From: Hydrogenophilus sp. | Lineage (GTDB): Bacteria; Pseudomonadota; Gammaproteobacteria; Burkholderiales; Thiobacillaceae | Assembly: GCA_020725265.1 (NCBI GenBank) | Contig: DYFK01000023.1 | Span: 1-52,501, forward strand | Direction of reading: 5' to 3' | Length of the DNA: 52,501 nt | Part shown: positions 19,125 through 27,483 of the stretch, one piece after another | How the letters are laid out: each line of letters starts with the position of its first letter | Numbering within the stretch: position 1 is the first letter of the stretch | Program-made: the position numbers and the translations under genes | Notes under the pieces: model-generated | The model's input: only the letters and a program-made list of their open reading frames with translations | Database searches by the model: none | What the model was told of the DNA's origin: nothing

Positions 19125-19970
19125 ATGAATGCCTCGCTGCTGCTGCGTTCCTCGGCGGTGTCGCTGCTGTTGCTGGTGGTGATGCTGTTCGTCTGGCACG
19201 CCACCACGCTGCCCGAGACCGCTTCCACCGAGGGCATGAGCGATGAATACGCCGCGCTCATGGGCATGGCCGGCGGTGGCGCCGCCAAGGCCGGCCTGCC
19301 CGGGCCGGCCGACGTTGGCGCCACCATCTGGGAGAAGCTGTCCGATCCGTTCTACGACAACGGGCCCAACGACAAGGGCATCGGCATCCAGCTCGGCTAT
19401 TCGCTGGCGCGGGTGTTGTCGGGCTTCTTCCTGGCGGCGCTGGTGGCGATCCCGCTCGGTTTCGTGGTCGGCATGTCGCCGGTCATGCGTGGCGCGCTCG
19501 ATCCCTTCATCCAGGTGCTCAAGCCGATCTCGCCGCTGGCGTGGATGCCGCTCGCGCTCTACATCATCAAGGACTCGTCGGTGTCGGCGGTGTTCGTGAT
19601 CTTCATCTGCTCGTTGTGGCCGATGCTGATCAACACCGCGCACGGCGTCGCCTCGGTCAAGCGCGATTGGCTCAATGTCGCCCAGACCCTGGAAGTGGGC
19701 GCGCTGCGCAAGGCCTTCCTGGTGATCCTGCCGGCGGCGGCGCCGACCATCCTGACCGGCATGCGCATCTCGATGGGCATCGCCTGGCTGGTGATCGTGG
19801 CGGCGGAGATGCTGGTCGGCGGCACCGGTATCGGCTACTTCGTCTGGAACGAGTGGAACAACCTGTCGTTGAACAACGTGATCTTCGCGATCCTGACCAT
19901 CGGCGTGGTCGGCATGGCGCTCGACCTGATGTTCGGTTGGGTGCAGCGCCTGGTCGCCTATCGCGAATGA
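19125..19970 (+). CDS. Cyanate/nitrate ABC transporter permease (NrtB/TauC family)
   Basis: 281 residues. An N-terminal membrane helix is followed by a soluble segment of about 50 residues and a BPD_transp_1 domain with five to six helices. The EAA-type coupling loop is LEVGALRKAFLVILPAAAPTILTGMRISMGIAW, the part that docks on the ATPase. Together with the neighbours it forms the inner-membrane channel of the importer. It starts 3 bp after the binding-protein stop, with AAGGGGTGA as ribosome site. The insertion between helix 1 and the permease domain (MSDEYAALMGMAGGG...) is longer than in minimal SsuC proteins but common in NrtB forms. Confidence 0.88.
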   Translation: MNASLLLRSSAVSLLLLVVMLFVWHATTLPETASTEGMSDEYAALMGMAGGGAAKAGLPGPADVGATIWEKLSDPFYDNGPNDKGIGIQLGYSLARVLSGFFLAALVAIPLGFVVGMSPVMRGALDPFIQVLKPISPLAWMPLALYIIKDSSVSAVFVIFICSLWPMLINTAHGVASVKRDWLNVAQTLEVGALRKAFLVILPAAAPTILTGMRISMGIAWLVIVAAEMLVGGTGIGYFVWNEWNNLSLNNVIFAILTIGVVGMALDLMFGWVQRLVAYRE

Positions 19971-19988
19971 ACGCCCGGAGAACCCAAC

Positions 19989-20918
19989 ATGGATAACGCA
20001 TTCCTCAAGATCGAAGCCCTCGCCAAGGTGTTTCCGCCGGCGCGCGGCGGCCAGCCCCTGACGGTGTTCGAGAACATCCACTTCAGCATCGACAAGGGCG
20101 AGTTCGTCTGCATCATCGGCCATTCGGGTTGCGGCAAGTCGACCATCCTGAATGTGCTCGCGGGCCTCGACCAGGCTTCCTCCGGCACCGTGATCATGGA
20201 CGAGCGCGAGGTGTCCGGACCCAGTCTGGATCGCGGCGTGGTGTTCCAGAGCCATGCGCTGATGCCCTGGTTGTCGGTGATGAAGAACATCGAGTTCGCG
20301 GTCAAATCGCGCTGGCCGGACTGGAGCCGCGACAAGGTCCGCGCCCACTGCCAGAAATACATCGATCTGGTGCATCTGACCGGCGCCGAGCACAAGAAGC
20401 CGGCCGAGCTGTCCGGCGGCATGAAGCAGCGCGTCGGCATCGCCCGCGCCTTTTCCATCCAGCCCAAGATGCTGCTGATGGACGAGCCGTTCGGCGCGCT
20501 CGACGCGCTCACGCGTGGCGTCATCCAGGACGAGTTGCTGAACATCTGCGCGGAGACCCATCAGACCGTGTTCATGATCACTCACGACGTCGACGAGGCC
20601 ATCCTGCTCGCCGACAAGATCGTGCTGATGACCAACGGCCCGCTGGCCAAGATCGCCGAGATCGTGGTCAACACGCTGCCGCGCGACCGGAGCCGCCATG
20701 ATGTCCACAAGCATCCGCACTACTACCGGATCCGCAACCATCTGGTCGATTTCCTGGTGAGCCGTTCCAAGGATTTCGCCAGCAACACGCCGGCCGGCTA
20801 CGACCCGCTGCATCCGCCGTTCACCCGCCCCGGCCTGGAACCGGATGCCGATTGCCCACCGGACGTCGACGCGCGGGTACGCCACCTGCGTCAGCCGGCG
20901 ATGCCGGCGGCGGCCTGA
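19989..20918 (+). CDS. Cyanate/nitrate ABC transporter ATP-binding protein (NrtD/CynD family)
   Basis: 309 residues. Walker A is GHSGCGKST, the Q-loop follows in VVFQSHALMPWLSV, the ABC signature is LSGGMKQR, Walker B is MLLMDEPFGALD and the switch His is in MITHDVDEA. Nucleotide-binding subunit that drives the permease encoded just upstream. The C-terminal 70 residues after the core (from about 240) are a family extension containing a His-rich stretch RHDVHKHPHYYRIRNH. No separate regulatory domain is fused, unlike cyanobacterial NrtC. AACCCAAC-type spacing leaves a weak ribosome site (CGGAG at 19976). Confidence 0.88.
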   Translation: MDNAFLKIEALAKVFPPARGGQPLTVFENIHFSIDKGEFVCIIGHSGCGKSTILNVLAGLDQASSGTVIMDEREVSGPSLDRGVVFQSHALMPWLSVMKNIEFAVKSRWPDWSRDKVRAHCQKYIDLVHLTGAEHKKPAELSGGMKQRVGIARAFSIQPKMLLMDEPFGALDALTRGVIQDELLNICAETHQTVFMITHDVDEAILLADKIVLMTNGPLAKIAEIVVNTLPRDRSRHDVHKHPHYYRIRNHLVDFLVSRSKDFASNTPAGYDPLHPPFTRPGLEPDADCPPDVDARVRHLRQPAMPAAA

Positions 20919-20959
20919 ATCGAACCCATCCGATCGTTTTGCTTCAAGGAGAAACCAGC

Positions 20960-21403
20960 ATGACCCGCAATGACGTCACCGAACTGATCATCACCAACAA
21001 GCTGGCCAAGGGCCTCAAGTGGGAGGACATCGCCAAGGTGGCCGGCCAGAGCAAGGAGTGGACCACCGCCGGCTGCCTGGGCCAGATGACCTTCACCAAG
21101 GAGCAGGCCGAGGCCATCGGCAAGCTGCTCGATCTGCCGGAGGCGGCGGTGATCCAGCTGCAATTGGTGCCCTACAAGGGCTCGCTGCCGTCGGCGGTGC
21201 CGACCGATCCGTTGATCTACCGCTTCTACGAACTGATCCAGGTCTACGGCACCACGATCAAATCCCTGATCCACGAGGAATTCGGCGACGGCATCATGAG
21301 CGCCATCGACTTCTCGATGGACATCCAGCGCGTCGCCGATCCCAAGGGCGATCGCGTCAACATCGTCCTGAACGGCAAGTTCCTGCCCTACAAGATGTAT
21401 TGA
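20960..21403 (+). CDS. cynS: Cyanate hydratase (cyanase) CynS
   Basis: 147 residues, 156 in E. coli. Cyanase converts cyanate and bicarbonate into ammonia and carbon dioxide through carbamate. Catalytic residues Arg88, Glu91 and Ser114 correspond to E. coli Arg96, Glu99 and Ser122 with a constant offset of eight; the segment LIYRFYELIQVYG is intact. The N-terminal half is a helix-turn-helix-like fold (GLKWEDIAKVAGQSKEW). AAGGAG precedes the ATG at 20960. It ends the operon, so imported cyanate is hydrolysed to usable ammonium, in line with the NtrC/sigma-54 control region upstream. The enzyme could also serve detoxification of cyanate formed from thiocyanate in sulfur oxidisers. Confidence 0.98.
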   Translation: MTRNDVTELIITNKLAKGLKWEDIAKVAGQSKEWTTAGCLGQMTFTKEQAEAIGKLLDLPEAAVIQLQLVPYKGSLPSAVPTDPLIYRFYELIQVYGTTIKSLIHEEFGDGIMSAIDFSMDIQRVADPKGDRVNIVLNGKFLPYKMY

Positions 21404-21448
21404 CGGGATGTACGGATCGGATCGATGCCGGCGCGCCGGTCGGGCGTT

Positions 21449-22444
21449 TCAGAACAGCTCGGCCGAGCCGACGGCGCGTGGTTTCAGCATGTCCAGACCG
21501 GCGTAGTCGAGGCTCCGGTTGCGACCGTGCTCCTTGACGTAGTACAGCGCGCGGTCGGCTTCCTCGATGAACAGGGCCGGCGGCTTGCCGCCGTCGACGC
21601 GGGTGTAGCCGATGCTGACGGTGACCTGGCCGACCTGCGGAAAGGCATGCGCCTCGACCCGCGCGCGCAGGCGATCGAGCACGCGGCTGGCGGCTTCGCG
21701 CGAGGTGTCCTCCAGCAGGATGACGAATTCCTCGCCGCCGTATCGGTAGATCTGGTCGACATCGCGCAGCGACTCGCGCATCAGGTTGGCGAACGCGAGC
21801 AGCACTTCGTCGCCGATCAGGTGGCCGTAGGTGTCGTTGATCGACTTGAAACGATCGAGATCGAGGATGGCCAGATAGTCCTCGCGGGCGCGGTCCTGGC
21901 AACGGCGGCCGTTGACGTGGGCGGTGACCAGATCGTTCAGCCGGCGCTCGAATTTCTTGCGGTTCATCAGCCCGGTCAGGGTATCGCGCTCGCTGTCGAA
22001 CAGCAGACGCACGTAATTGCGGTAGACCTGGAGCATGCCCAGGGCCATGCGCTGTTCCATCGGGTTCCAGGCCGGCATGCACAGGATCAGGATGTGCCGG
22101 TTTTCCTGGAGCGCCGGCTCGATGCGTAGCAGCAGGCAGTCGTGGCCGCCGGCCCGGACCCGGCAATGGGCGTCGGCATCGAGCGCGCGCGCGGCCGCCA
22201 GCAGTTCCGGCGCGAGTTCGGCGGCTTCGTGCATGTGGATGGGCCGGTACTCGTCGTGGTCGGCGCGCAGTTCGATCACCAGCAGGGCTTCCGGCGCCAG
22301 CACTTCCTCCAGCGCGTTGAACAGGCTGTATTCCAGCGAGAGCTGATCGCGCTGCTCGGTCAGGGAGACGATGTTCTCCAGCAGATCGCCGGCGACCTGT
22401 TCGACGCGGGCGGCGCAGGCATCGGTATCGATGGGTTGGCTCAT
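21449..22444 (-). CDS. Diguanylate cyclase (GGEEF) with unrecognised N-terminal sensor domain
   Basis: 331 residues. Residues 1-150 form a soluble GAF-like region (VLAPEALLVIELRAD, RHILILCMPAWNPMEQRMALGMLQVYRNYVRLL split by helices) that I cannot name. The GGDEF domain starts at DTLTGLMNRKKFERRLN, with substrate residues in LDLDRFKSINDTYGH, the active loop GGEEF at 236-240 and an I-site RDVD at 227-230. Active c-di-GMP synthesis with product inhibition is expected. It begins 10 bp after the stop of the LysM-FecR gene, so the two are one transcription unit. It is convergent with cynS. Confidence 0.88.
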   Translation of the reverse strand: MSQPIDTDACAARVEQVAGDLLENIVSLTEQRDQLSLEYSLFNALEEVLAPEALLVIELRADHDEYRPIHMHEAAELAPELLAAARALDADAHCRVRAGGHDCLLLRIEPALQENRHILILCMPAWNPMEQRMALGMLQVYRNYVRLLFDSERDTLTGLMNRKKFERRLNDLVTAHVNGRRCQDRAREDYLAILDLDRFKSINDTYGHLIGDEVLLAFANLMRESLRDVDQIYRYGGEEFVILLEDTSREAASRVLDRLRARVEAHAFPQVGQVTVSIGYTRVDGGKPPALFIEEADRALYYVKEHGRNRSLDYAGLDMLKPRAVGSAELF

Positions 22445-22454
22445 GGCGACGGCG

Positions 22455-23846
22455 TCATGGCATCAGCAGCAGGAACGGCAGCAGCAGCCAGGGGAAGAAC
22501 TGGTTGATGGTGACCGGCGTGGCCGGACTGGGCGCGCTCTCGACGCCGCGCGCGTCGATGGCGATCACCCGCACCCAGTAATCACCGGGCGCCGGTTTGC
22601 GCACGCGGGCTTGCGCGCTCGGCAGCGTATAGCTGGCGGCGATCGTGGCGAAGGCCGGATCGCGGCCAATCTCCATGCGGTAGACCGTGGCGGCGCCGCG
22701 CCAGTTGGCGATCAGGAAGCCGCCGTCCTCGACCATTTCGGGCGCCGACGGCGCGGCCGGGAGCGGCGCCGGTTCCGGCTCGGGTGGCGGCGGGACCGGC
22801 GCGGGCGGCGGCGCCACCGCCAGAACGAAGGCGTGATCGGCGCTGAAGCCTTCCAGGCCGTCGGCGTCGATGGCGCGCGCGCGCAGGTGGTAGCGGCCGG
22901 GCATCGGCGCCTCCGGTTCCGGCCAGCGCGCTTCCGGAGCGGTGAACACGCTGTCGAGCAGGATGTCGTGGAATCCGGCGTCGGCGGCGATCTGCGCGCG
23001 CCAGCTTCGCGCCGCCGGGTCCGCCGGCCAGGTGAAGGCGAGGGCGTCCGTGGTCCGCGCGTCCGGCAGCCCGGACAGATCCGGCCGGGCCAGCAGCGGC
23101 TGCGGCGCGCGCGGCGGCTTGCCGAGTTCGGTGATGGTGCCGTAACCACCCTCGACCCGGACTTCCTCGCCCTGGGCGGCGATCGCCACCGCGCCTTCGG
23201 TGACCTCGCCGCGCAGGGTCTTGCCGTCCTCGTCCAGATTCAGACGGAAGCCGGTGCCGCGCAGGCCGGCCACCGCTACCGGCGTGACCACCTTGAAACC
23301 GCCGGCCGGCGCCTGCTGCCGCGCCGCGCTGGCTTCCAGGCGACCGGCTTCCAGGTTGATCTCGGTGGCGACCATGCCGGTGGCGCCCCAGGCCGCCAGC
23401 CGGCCGAAACCGATCCGGCTGGAAGCCTGCTGGGTCAGCACGGTGCCATCGGCGAAGCGGAAGGCGGCACTGGAACGCGGCCCGGTCAGCACGGTTTCGC
23501 CGCCGTGCAGCCGGGTGCCGGCGGCGAGCGCCTGGAACGGACCATCGGCGCGCCGGTAGCGGACGTTGCCGCTGGCGGCGGTGACCTCGACCGGCGCCGG
23601 CGTGACCTTGAGCAGCTCGACCGGGATGCGCAGATGGCTGCCGGTCGGCAGTTTTTTCGGGTCGCCGACCTGATTGACCACCCGTACCTTGGGCCAGTCA
23701 TTCGGATTCTTCAGGTACTTCTGACCGATTCCGATCAGGGTGTCGCCGGCCACGGTCAGATACAGCCAGTCGGCCGCGCGCGCCGCCGGGCCGGCGAACA
23801 GGAACAGCGGAATCAGGAACAGGAACGGGAGCGAGCGCGCGCGCAT
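22455..23846 (-). CDS. Exported LysM-FecR domain protein
   Basis: 463 residues. Signal peptide 1-24 (ends AARA), a LysM domain at about 28-75 (VAGDTLIGIGQKYLKNPNDWPKV), then a FecR domain (about 88-215; GGETVLTGPRSSAAFRFADGT, VAGLRGTGFRLN). A proline-rich linker PPPAPVPPPPEPEP and two fibronectin-like segments follow (WRAQIAADAGF..., YRMEIGRDPAF...). A C-terminal hydrophobic end FFPWLLLPFLLLMP could anchor the protein in the membrane. LysM suggests peptidoglycan binding in the periplasm. Such FecR proteins are not the iron-dicitrate regulators and often sit beside nucleotide cyclases; here the partner is a GGDEF protein. They may form a cell-wall-sensing signalling unit. That link is inference. 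Confidence 0.8.
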   Translation of the reverse strand: MRARSLPFLFLIPLFLFAGPAARAADWLYLTVAGDTLIGIGQKYLKNPNDWPKVRVVNQVGDPKKLPTGSHLRIPVELLKVTPAPVEVTAASGNVRYRRADGPFQALAAGTRLHGGETVLTGPRSSAAFRFADGTVLTQQASSRIGFGRLAAWGATGMVATEINLEAGRLEASAARQQAPAGGFKVVTPVAVAGLRGTGFRLNLDEDGKTLRGEVTEGAVAIAAQGEEVRVEGGYGTITELGKPPRAPQPLLARPDLSGLPDARTTDALAFTWPADPAARSWRAQIAADAGFHDILLDSVFTAPEARWPEPEAPMPGRYHLRARAIDADGLEGFSADHAFVLAVAPPPAPVPPPPEPEPAPLPAAPSAPEMVEDGGFLIANWRGAATVYRMEIGRDPAFATIAASYTLPSAQARVRKPAPGDYWVRVIAIDARGVESAPSPATPVTINQFFPWLLLPFLLLMP

Positions 23847-23914
23847 CGGTGGGGACTCATACGTTAAGCTTCCCTATCACTATAAGACTCGCGCATCGAG
23901 AGGAGTAGTCCGCC

Positions 23915-25120
23915 ATGCACATCGGCACGCCGCTGTCGCCATCCGCCACCCGCGTCATGCTGCTGGGCGCGGGCGAGTTGGGCAAGGAAGTCATCATCGC
24001 CCTGCAACGCCTGGGCGTCGAAGTGGTCGCGGTCGACCGTTACGACGGCGCTCCCGGCCAGCAGGTCGCCCATCACGCCCAGACCATCGACATGACCGAC
24101 GGCAACGTGCTCGCCCGGCTGGTCGATTCGGAAAAGCCCGACATCATCGTGCCCGAGATCGAGGCGATCGCCACCGAAACCCTGCTCGAACTCGAACGGG
24201 CCGGCGTCTGCCGGGTCGCGCCGACCGCGCGCGCGGTCAACCTGACCATGAACCGCGAAGGCATTCGCCGTCTGGCCGCCGAAAAGCTCGGCCTGCCGAC
24301 CTCCCGCCACGCCTTCGCCGACGACTTCGAACAACTGCGCGCGGCGGTGGATGGGCCCGACGGCATCGGCTATCCGTGCGTGATCAAGCCGGTGATGTCG
24401 TCGTCCGGCAAAGGCCAGAGCCGGGTCGACGGCGCCGATGGCCTGCGCGCCGCCTGGGACCATGCCCAGGTTGGCGGCCGCGTCAACAAGGGCCGGGTGA
24501 TCGTCGAGGGCTTCATCGATTTCGACTACGAAATCACCCTGCTGACGGTGCGCGCGCTTGCCGCCGATGGCCATGTCGAAACCCACTTCTGCGCGCCGAT
24601 CGGCCACCGCCAGGTCCACGGCGACTACGTCGAGAGCTGGCAGCCGCAACCGATGTCGGCGACCGCGCTGGCTCGCGCCCGCGACATGGCCGCGCGCGTC
24701 ACCGGCAACCTTGGTGGCCTCGGCCTGTTCGGCGTCGAATGCTTCGTCAAGGGCGATCAGGTCTGGTTCTCCGAGGTCAGCCCGCGCCCGCACGATACCG
24801 GCCTGGTCACCCTGGTCAGCCAGCGCCAGAACGAATTCGAACTGCACGCGCGCGCCATACTCGGCCTGCCGGTCGACACCAGCCTGCGCAACCCCGGCGC
24901 CTCCGCCGTCATCTACGGCGGCGCCGACGGCCTGCCGGTGCGTTACGAAGGTATCGACGAAGCCCTGCGCGTGCCCGGCAGCGAACTGCGCCTGTTCGGC
25001 AAACCGATCGCCTTCGCCCGCCGGCGCATGGGCGTCGCCCTCGCCGAGGCCGACGACATCGAGCAAGCCCGCGCCCGTGCCCGCGAAGCCGCGCGCCGGG
25101 TCAGACCGGTGATCGGCTGA
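23915..25120 (+). CDS. purT: Formate-dependent phosphoribosylglycinamide formyltransferase PurT
   Basis: 401 residues, an ATP-grasp enzyme that formylates GAR using formate and ATP in purine synthesis. Seen: N-terminal nucleotide-fold [24 protein letters not shown]-grasp segments [17 protein letters not shown] and [16 protein letters not shown], metal-binding [22 protein letters not shown]. Length and motifs match PurT, not PurK. GAGAGGAG lies 10 nt before the ATG. It is divergent from the LysM-FecR gene with only 68 bp between. It appears monocistronic: a hairpin lies 30 bp after the stop and no gene follows on this strand for 2.3 kb. Confidence 0.97.
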   Translation: MHIGTPLSPSATRVMLLGAGELGKEVIIALQRLGVEVVAVDRYDGAPGQQVAHHAQTIDMTDGNVLARLVDSEKPDIIVPEIEAIATETLLELERAGVCRVAPTARAVNLTMNREGIRRLAAEKLGLPTSRHAFADDFEQLRAAVDGPDGIGYPCVIKPVMSSSGKGQSRVDGADGLRAAWDHAQVGGRVNKGRVIVEGFIDFDYEITLLTVRALAADGHVETHFCAPIGHRQVHGDYVESWQPQPMSATALARARDMAARVTGNLGGLGLFGVECFVKGDQVWFSEVSPRPHDTGLVTLVSQRQNEFELHARAILGLPVDTSLRNPGASAVIYGGADGLPVRYEGIDEALRVPGSELRLFGKPIAFARRRMGVALAEADDIEQARARAREAARRVRPVIG

Positions 25121-25149
25121 GGGAGAGCGATCCGGACGCGGCGTCAGGG

Positions 25150-25169
25150 ATGCCAGTGTCCCCTGGCAT
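25150..25169 (+). terminator. Hairpin after purT, possible terminator
   Basis: ATGCCAG (25150-25156), a 6-nt loop and CTGGCAT (25163-25169) form a perfect 7-bp stem 30 bp downstream of the purT stop. There is no T-run after it, so it may protect the mRNA end or work with Rho rather than terminate on its own. Confidence 0.4.
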
Positions 25170-25389
25170 TGAGATCTTCTGGGCATGGCTTTGACGTAGC
25201 CGTGAAGCGGTGCCCAATAAGGCGGTTTCGGAGGCTCCATGCCGTTTCGGATCGGCGGGGAGCGGACCTTTCGGCGGGCGGTACTTTTCTGGTCCGCCTT
25301 ACGCCATTTCTCTCGTTGCCCGATTGATCCCCACCACTGTCAGCGATTTCCGATTGGGCTTGTCGTCGGCAAAATCTGCCGGGTTGGCT
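25170..25389. other. 220-bp non-coding stretch of lower GC content
   Basis: No reading frame here has a ribosome site or protein-like composition. Base composition is visibly less GC-rich than the flanking genes and lacks the GCGCGC/GGCGCC words that dominate them. I see no tRNA, direct repeat or integrase site. Together with the next gene it forms a compositionally distinct patch (about 25170-25880) that looks acquired or decayed. Confidence 0.5.
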
Positions 25390-25803
25390 TCAGATACGCG
25401 TGTCGATCAGATAGCCTTTGCCGCCATGGACCTCGGCGAGGATCGCGCCGAAGGCGGGGCCGCTTCCAGCCGGGTAGTGTTCCACCTGAAGTGTATTGCC
25501 ATAGCGTTGGCGTAGAACAGCTTCCAGCGAGGTTGCGTCCAGCGCGCGACCGTCGGTGACGGCGCCGGCGTTGGAAGGAAAAAACGTGCCGGAATCCCGC
25601 ATGGTGGCGACGATCTTGCCATCGACACGGAACACGGCAGTCGCCGGTTCGGCGTTCTGTTGACGAATCCGGGCGTCAATTTCGGTCTGGCTCGGTTCGC
25701 CGATGATCCTCGGCGGGCTGAAGTTCTCGGGCTTGACGATCTTGGTGGGTGTCAACGGCGCCAGGCCGGAAATTGCAATTCCTCCATCGAATGTCATCGT
25801 CAT
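25390..25803 (-). CDS. Hypothetical protein, 137 residues, compositionally atypical
   Basis: I do not recognise it. No signal peptide and no membrane helix. The N-terminal 35 residues are proline- and glycine-rich (GGIAISGLAPLTPTKIVKPENFSPP) and look disordered. The rest has a mixed alpha/beta look (TAVFRVDGKIVATMRDSG, LEAVLRQRYGNTLQVEHYP, AFGAILAEVHGGKGYLID). GGAG lies 8 nt before the ATG at 25803, supporting a real gene. Codon use is clearly less GC3-biased than its neighbours, and it stands alone between purT and an unrelated operon, so recent transfer is likely. Small effectors or phage morons can look like this, but nothing specific supports either. Confidence 0.6.
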   Translation of the reverse strand: MTMTFDGGIAISGLAPLTPTKIVKPENFSPPRIIGEPSQTEIDARIRQQNAEPATAVFRVDGKIVATMRDSGTFFPSNAGAVTDGRALDATSLEAVLRQRYGNTLQVEHYPAGSGPAFGAILAEVHGGKGYLIDTRI

Positions 25804-25900
25804 GATCTCGCTCCATCGTGGTTGCTGATTTCAGATCGCAAGCACGAAAAATGCCATGTACACAATCTCCAATCTCGGGGAGTGAGTATCCCGGGTGGCG

Positions 25901-26467
25901 TCAGGAACGCCAGACCCCGTGGACATGCAGCGGCACGCCGAGCAGTCCGGCGAGTTTCTCGCCGTCGGCGCGCATTCGCGTAAGGTCGTTGTGGTGAACC
26001 AGGTTGAGGCGTTCGCCGCCGCGCAGCAGCAGGCTGAGTTCGGCGTGGATGACCTTGAACGGTTCGGTGCCGTGCTTGCGGAATGGGGTGTATTGCACCG
26101 CTTCGACCTCGTTGAGCGCGATCCGCCGAATCGTGGTCTTGACGATGCCTTCGGGAATGTCGGCCTGGCCGTGCTTCAGGTCGAAGCTGGGGGTGACGGT
26201 ATTTCGCTTGCCGGCCCAGCGCGATACCCAGATGAACAGGCCGCCGATCAGGGCGGCGAACGCGGTCATGGCCGGGTCGAAGGTCTTCAGCAGGATCAGC
26301 GCCGCCAGCGCCAGGCCGGCGTAGCCGATCCAGCCGACCAGCCGGATCAGGCCGGTCTGGCCGGGCAGTGGCGTGAACACGCACAGGTCGCCATGGACTT
26401 CGAGCCCGAACGGCGTCCAGCGTTTGCCGTGGTAGTGCAGGGGTTTGACCGGGGGCAGTTCCATCAT
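25901..26467 (-). CDS. Conserved-looking membrane protein of unknown function
   Basis: 188 residues. An N-terminal cytoplasmic part (LHYHGKRWTPFGLEVHGD) is followed by two adjacent transmembrane helices (LIRLVGWIGYAGLALAALILL and MTAFAALIGGLFIWVSRWAG, roughly 40-85). A C-terminal soluble domain (IVKTTIRRIALNEVEAVQYTPFRK, ELSLLLRGGERLNLVHH) resembles the PH-like domain of bacterial membrane proteins. Role unknown. Start: tandem ATG at 26467/26464 with AGGAAAAC upstream. It is downstream of, and on the same strand as, the radical SAM gene, 49 bp away, so co-transcription is possible although a 20-bp palindrome separates them. Confidence 0.65.
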   Translation of the reverse strand: MMELPPVKPLHYHGKRWTPFGLEVHGDLCVFTPLPGQTGLIRLVGWIGYAGLALAALILLKTFDPAMTAFAALIGGLFIWVSRWAGKRNTVTPSFDLKHGQADIPEGIVKTTIRRIALNEVEAVQYTPFRKHGTEPFKVIHAELSLLLRGGERLNLVHHNDLTRMRADGEKLAGLLGVPLHVHGVWRS

Positions 26468-26499
26468 CGGTTTTCCTGTGTCGGCGTTTTCGATGGTCC

Positions 26500-26519
26500 T
26501 GACCGGGCCGGCCCGGTCA
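26500..26519. repeat. Perfect 20-bp palindrome at the 3' end of the radical SAM gene
   Basis: TGACCGGGCCGGCCCGGTCA is its own reverse complement. It includes the TGA stop of the radical SAM gene. As RNA it would form a very stable hairpin without U-tail. It could protect the upstream mRNA end or reduce read-through into the membrane-protein gene. Confidence 0.6.
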
Positions 26520-27404
26520 CGGGCTGACCCGCGCCTCCAGGCCGAGCGCGGTCACGCGCGCGGCCAGTTGGTTCAGCCAGGTTTCCGGCAGGCGGCCGAG
26601 GCGTGGCGCTTCCGGCTGCATCGACGGCCGCGCCAGGCCGTACAACAGCACGCCACGCAATCCGGGCAGTTCGGCGCGCGCGCGCGCCAGCATGGCCAGC
26701 CAGGCGTCGATTTCGGCGGCTTCCGGGGGCTGGCCGTCGATCGTGAACATGCAGGTCTGCACCCAGGTCGGGCAGAGCGCGGCGGCGGCCTTGAGGCGCT
26801 GATAGTGGCGTTCCGGGTCGACGCGGGTGTCGTTGACCCGGCGCAGGCCGGCGCGCGTGGCGCGGTCGAACTTGAACCAGACTTCGCCGTCGAGCGCGGC
26901 CATCGCGCGCAGGCCGTCGGCGACGCGGGGACGGTCGGCCAGGCTGCCGTTGGTGATGAGCACCAGGCGGACGCGGCCGAGCTGGCCGGAATCGGCGAGC
27001 ACGCGGCCGATCAGGTCGACCACGGCGGGGAATTCCGGCGCGCTGGTCGGTTCGCCGTTGCCGGACAGGGCGATGTCGTTGAGCCGGCGCAGACCCTCGG
27101 GCACGGCGCGGGTCATGAAGTCACCATCGATGACTTCGGCGAGCATGCGCCGGAGTTCGTCTTCCAGCCGGGCCAGGTCGATCGGCGGCGGGCCGCCGCG
27201 CTTGAGGTCGGGCACCTGGCAATAGGCGCAGCGCCAGTTGCAGGCGTTGTTGGGGTTCAGGTTGACGCCAATGGAGACGCCGCGCGCGCGCCGTGACACC
27301 ACCGGGTAGACGTAGGTCATGCCGGCGCCGGCGCGATCGTGATCGGCGAAGCCGAGCGGCCGTGCCGGCGGGTCGGTGGCGGGGGGTGGGGAGGGCGTGA
27401 CCAT
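26517..27404 (-). CDS. Radical SAM protein, function unassigned
   Basis: 295 residues. The [4Fe-4S]/SAM motif CxxxCxxC is present as CNWRCAYC, preceded by GVNLNPNNA. Radical SAM barrel elements follow: DIALSGNGEPTSAPEF, LVLITNGSLADRP and VWFKFDRATR; the SGNGEPT step is the GGE-like SAM contact. The substrate is not evident. Similar stand-alone proteins are annotated only as radical SAM. I chose the ATG at 27404 (MVTPSPPP) because an earlier start would extend into the divergent mutY leader and add low-complexity Gly residues. No accessory Fe-S cluster motif (SPASM) is seen at the C terminus. Confidence 0.85.
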   Translation of the reverse strand: MVTPSPPPATDPPARPLGFADHDRAGAGMTYVYPVVSRRARGVSIGVNLNPNNACNWRCAYCQVPDLKRGGPPPIDLARLEDELRRMLAEVIDGDFMTRAVPEGLRRLNDIALSGNGEPTSAPEFPAVVDLIGRVLADSGQLGRVRLVLITNGSLADRPRVADGLRAMAALDGEVWFKFDRATRAGLRRVNDTRVDPERHYQRLKAAAALCPTWVQTCMFTIDGQPPEAAEIDAWLAMLARARAELPGLRGVLLYGLARPSMQPEAPRLGRLPETWLNQLAARVTALGLEARVSP

Positions 27405-27483
27405 GGCCGGATTCTGGCACACTCGCGCCATGCCGCCCGAGCCCGCCCCCGCGCCCCCGTCCACAATCGCCGAGACGGTTCCG

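Noticed and set aside
17349-20885. 1178-codon open frame antisense to the cyanate operon
   Set aside because: Composition is the His/Asp/Gly/Arg/Val pattern of a reverse-frame shadow in very GC-rich DNA. The plus strand has four recognisable genes with ribosome sites and motifs.
22455-23846. GlyGly-CTERM tail on the LysM-FecR protein as a second rhombosortase target
   Set aside because: Its C terminus is hydrophobic but has neither the Gly-rich motif nor a basic end.
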